This document shows, in pieces, positions 41,601-42,644 of a DNA stretch of 42,644 nt; within the stretch, counting starts at the first letter, position 1, and every line of letters begins with the position of its first letter. The DNA is taken from contig CALJIF010000045.1 of NCBI GenBank assembly GCA_937974275.1, positions 1-42,644 on the forward strand. Reading direction: 5' to 3'. The position numbers were made by a program, and so were the translations under genes. The notes under the pieces were generated by a model, which ran no database searches, was not told where the DNA came from, and was given only the letters and a program-made list of their open reading frames with translations. The stretch comes from an uncultured Flavobacteriales bacterium (lineage in GTDB: Bacteria; Bacteroidota; Bacteroidia; Palsa-965).

Positions 41601-42078
41601 TGATGTGCATGCGAAGCATATCGGTGTGTACGTGCGCGATACACAAGTGGATACAGATCTGGAAATTTTGATTCCGGATGCTTACGTCAATAATATCACC
41701 GAACGTTTATCGCTGTATCGTCAATTGGATGATAGCGAAACAGACGATGACTTGATGCGTTTTGAAGACATGCTCCGCGATCGTTTCGGGCCTATTCCTG
41801 CGCAGGTATTAGAGTTAATTGAGACCGTGCGTCTGCGTTGGCTGGGAATGGAACTGGGCATGGAACGCATTATTTTGAAAAATGGGAAGATGATCTGCTA
41901 TTTCGTGGCCAATCAAAATTCTCCGTATTACCAGTCGGAAGCGTTCACTAAAGTGTTGCGCTATGTGCAATCCAATTACGACGCGAAGATGAAGGAGACT
42001 AACAACAAATTGACCTTGTCGTTCGAGCCCGTGCGTTCTGTGCAGGATGCGATAGCGCGATTACAACATATCGGATAG
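38671..42078 (+). CDS. mfd: Transcription-repair coupling factor
   Basis: 1135 residues from the ATG at 38671. It removes stalled RNA polymerase and recruits UvrA for nucleotide-excision repair. The N-terminal third is the UvrB-like region (GGIIDVFSFANEHPFRIEFF and DDVDSIRTFD). The RNA polymerase-interacting domain begins near 442 (LNPGDYVVHIDHGVGKFAGL). The translocase has Walker A GDVGFGKTE at about 597-605, the DEEQ box near 697, TATPIPRTL in motif III, and GRVGRSNKKAFCY in motif VI. The C-terminal D7-type domain has DAYVNNITERLSLYRQLD. Full length and intact. It divides from the SRAP gene and runs to within six bases of the convergent membrane gene. Confidence 0.96.
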   Translation: MTLRAILERYENDARIHEIKNSLGSALPELIHLRGSTGSHAAFIGAAAVHATHQTHLFVLPDKEAAAYFLNDLENLLQEAAGAARKKTVLFFPASYRKPYQVEETDNANVLLRAEVLDKIRRDVCDAIVTYPAALSEFVVTKSQLEKNTLTLKRGDKVSIAFITDLLYEFGFERVDYVYEAGQYAVRGGIIDVFSFANEHPFRIEFFGDDVDSIRTFDALTQLSLKNLDFLTIIPNVQGKILQESRETFLSYITGVEGPHARPVIWSYDVELTIAQLDKDFETAERIYNEDFADAAVRRLAPEQLFLNGAVFSESIKSFHIIEFGQRHGLNGGKTIAFSVSPQPSFNKNFDLLTQDIASNQSNGYGNIIFTDNPKQSERLHAIFEDIGRKLEYTTLSISFHEGFVDHDLKLACYTDHQIFERYHRFRLRDGFQRKKEALSLKELRGLNPGDYVVHIDHGVGKFAGLQKIDVNGKQQEAIKIVYRDNDVLFVSIHSLHRIAKFSGKEGEAPRIDKLGSNAWQNLKQKTRIRVRELAFDLIKLYAERKAKMGFAFQPDNYLQTELEASFIYEDTPDQYKATLDVKKDMERERVMDRLVCGDVGFGKTEVAIRAAFKSVCNSKQVAVLVPTTILALQHYKTFSERLKNFPANIEFINRFRTAKEKKEILKKVEEGTIDILIGTHAITGKDVKFKDLGLLIIDEEQKFGVAVKDKLKTMKVNVDTLTLTATPIPRTLQFSLMSARDLSVINTPPPNRFPVQTELHTFSEELFRDAIMFEVQRGGQVFVIHNRVQNILEIAGMIQRLCPDVRVAVGHGQMDGGKLEQIMVDFIEGQYDVLVATTIVESGLDISNANTIIINDAHMFGLSDLHQMRGRVGRSNKKAFCYLIAPPAFMLTSEAQRRLKAIEDFSDLGSGFHISLRDLDIRGAGNLLGAEQSGFISDLGFDMYQKILDETIQELKETEFKDLFKEEEAEQKEARDDVHAKHIGVYVRDTQVDTDLEILIPDAYVNNITERLSLYRQLDDSETDDDLMRFEDMLRDRFGPIPAQVLELIETVRLRWLGMELGMERIILKNGKMICYFVANQNSPYYQSEAFTKVLRYVQSNYDAKMKETNNKLTLSFEPVRSVQDAIARLQHIG

Positions 42079-42083
42079 TCGCT

Positions 42084-42431
42084 TTACAGATTGCGATCCA
42101 TCTTTCGGTAATAGATGAAAGCCACGCCCAACGCGATAATTTGAGCAGGAATGCCAACGAAGTAAGAAGTAATTCCCGCCAATTCGGTGATGATCAATCC
42201 GCCGAGAAACGCGTACAACAAAAGTTCTACGCCCCACTTTTTCATGTGCCAAATGCCAACGAAAGCAATAAACCTAAGCGCGATTAGTAATCCTAATACC
42301 GATGGAAACCAAATTCCTAATCGACGTACGTCAGGCGAGAATATGGATGGCAATGAGCCCATCACCACAATGTATCCGATGATACAAAGCGCGGTTAGTA
42401 TTCCCGGACGTTTATATGTCGTATAAGCCAT
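42084..42431 (-). CDS. Small integral membrane protein
   Basis: 115 residues from the ATG at 42431 (MAYTTYKRPGILTALC); a longer frame upstream overlaps the ABC permease gene and has no good start. Four hydrophobic segments are visible: ILTALCIIGYIVVMG, FPSVLGLLIALRFIAFVGIW, LLLYAFLGGLIITELAGITS and YFVGIPAQIIALGVAFIYY, ending in a short charged tail KMDRNL. No family recognised. The gene follows the ABC permease stop by one base, so the two probably form one unit. Confidence 0.75.
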   Translation of the reverse strand: MAYTTYKRPGILTALCIIGYIVVMGSLPSIFSPDVRRLGIWFPSVLGLLIALRFIAFVGIWHMKKWGVELLLYAFLGGLIITELAGITSYFVGIPAQIIALGVAFIYYRKMDRNL

Positions 42432-42432
42432 A

Positions 42433-42644
42433 TTAGGATGAACTGCGAATTGCTTCCACCGGATCCAGTTGTGACGCGGAATAGGAAGGAATGAAACCGG
42501 AAATAATACCAATCAAAACGGAAATCGTTAATCCGAGAACGATATTGGACGCTTTAAGCGTAAAGTCGAAATCCAGGGCAGAACTCGCAATGGCAGTGCC
42601 TCCCCAAACCAGCACTAATCCCAAGACACCGCCAATAATGCACA
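42433..42644 (-). CDS. ABC transporter permease of the MacB/FtsX type, C-terminal end only
   Basis: The frame is open from the right window edge to TAA at 42433-42435, so the 5' part is beyond the window. The last 70 residues include GGVLGLVLVWGGTAIASSA, a membrane helix NIVLGLTISVLIGIISGFIP and the hallmark end PSYSASQLDPVEAIRSSS, which matches the P-x-x-x-A-S-x-L-x-P-V-E-A-I-R signature of MacB/LolE/FtsX-like permeases. Exported substrate unknown. The TTG at 42624 is internal and is not a start. Confidence 0.85.
   Translation of the reverse strand, partial: CIIGGVLGLVLVWGGTAIASSALDFDFTLKASNIVLGLTISVLIGIISGFIPSYSASQLDPVEAIRSSS

Noticed and set aside
1..42644. Defence system, prophage, integron, CRISPR or insertion sequence
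   Set aside because: No repeats-spacer pattern, transposase, integrase or phage-like protein was found; the gene content is core metabolism and envelope.

Overview
The window is ordinary chromosomal DNA from a member of the Bacteroidota, most likely a flavobacterium-like lineage. The evidence is three secreted proteins with C-terminal type IX secretion sorting domains, many small lipoproteins and signal peptides ending in AQ, an almost complete lack of Shine-Dalgarno sequences, and repeated use of the Bacteroidota promoter element TAnnTTTG (14 perfect copies in front of genes). Gene neighbourhoods such as fbp/GNAT/aspartokinase and serS/DUF4286/rsmA/mgtE also fit. I see no rRNA, tRNA, insertion sequence, prophage, CRISPR array, defence island or biosynthetic gene cluster.

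Layout. 1-3503: the end of an outer-membrane-like protein, then a minus-strand unit of an aminotransferase, mannose-1-phosphate guanylyltransferase and a lipoprotein. 3504-6832: sprT-like protease, feoB, feoA and a 44-residue lipoprotein missed by length cut-offs. 6833-8430: an MlaE/MlaF-type lipid ABC pair ending in a strong bidirectional terminator. 8449-10823: two T9SS cargo proteins, each with its own promoter and terminator. 10862-16697: gcvP, a membrane protein, a UbiA-like membrane protein and hemL. 16759-19429: kynureninase and kynurenine 3-monooxygenase. 19519-20430: ribosomal proteins L21 (with a long basic tail) and L27. 20451-27613: a long plus-strand block of serS, lipoprotein, TPR protein, DUF4286, rsmA, mgtE and a 2-hydroxyacid dehydrogenase. 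27610-32400: SiaC-like protein, aspartokinase, GNAT acetyltransferase and an 883-residue propeller T9SS protein on the minus strand. 32444-37345: fructose-1,6-bisphosphatase, a DUF2807/beta-barrel fusion, a propionyl-CoA-carboxylase-type beta subunit, a small outer-membrane protein and a lipoprotein. 37730-37893: a strongly folded intergenic segment of unknown role. 37894-42644: SRAP protein, mfd, a membrane protein and the end of an ABC permease.

Most genes are housekeeping: translation, iron and magnesium uptake, one-carbon/glycine metabolism, haem precursor supply, tryptophan breakdown, gluconeogenesis, amino-acid entry pathways, and repair. Coding density is very high. Several convergent genes overlap at their stops, and many units have only 3-9 bases between the promoter element and the start codon, which suggests leaderless transcripts. 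I did not find a clear new multi-gene system. The best leads are the folded intergenic region, the leaderless and stop-codon-embedded promoters, the DUF2807/barrel fusion, the tiny CGDCP lipoprotein and the L21 extension.
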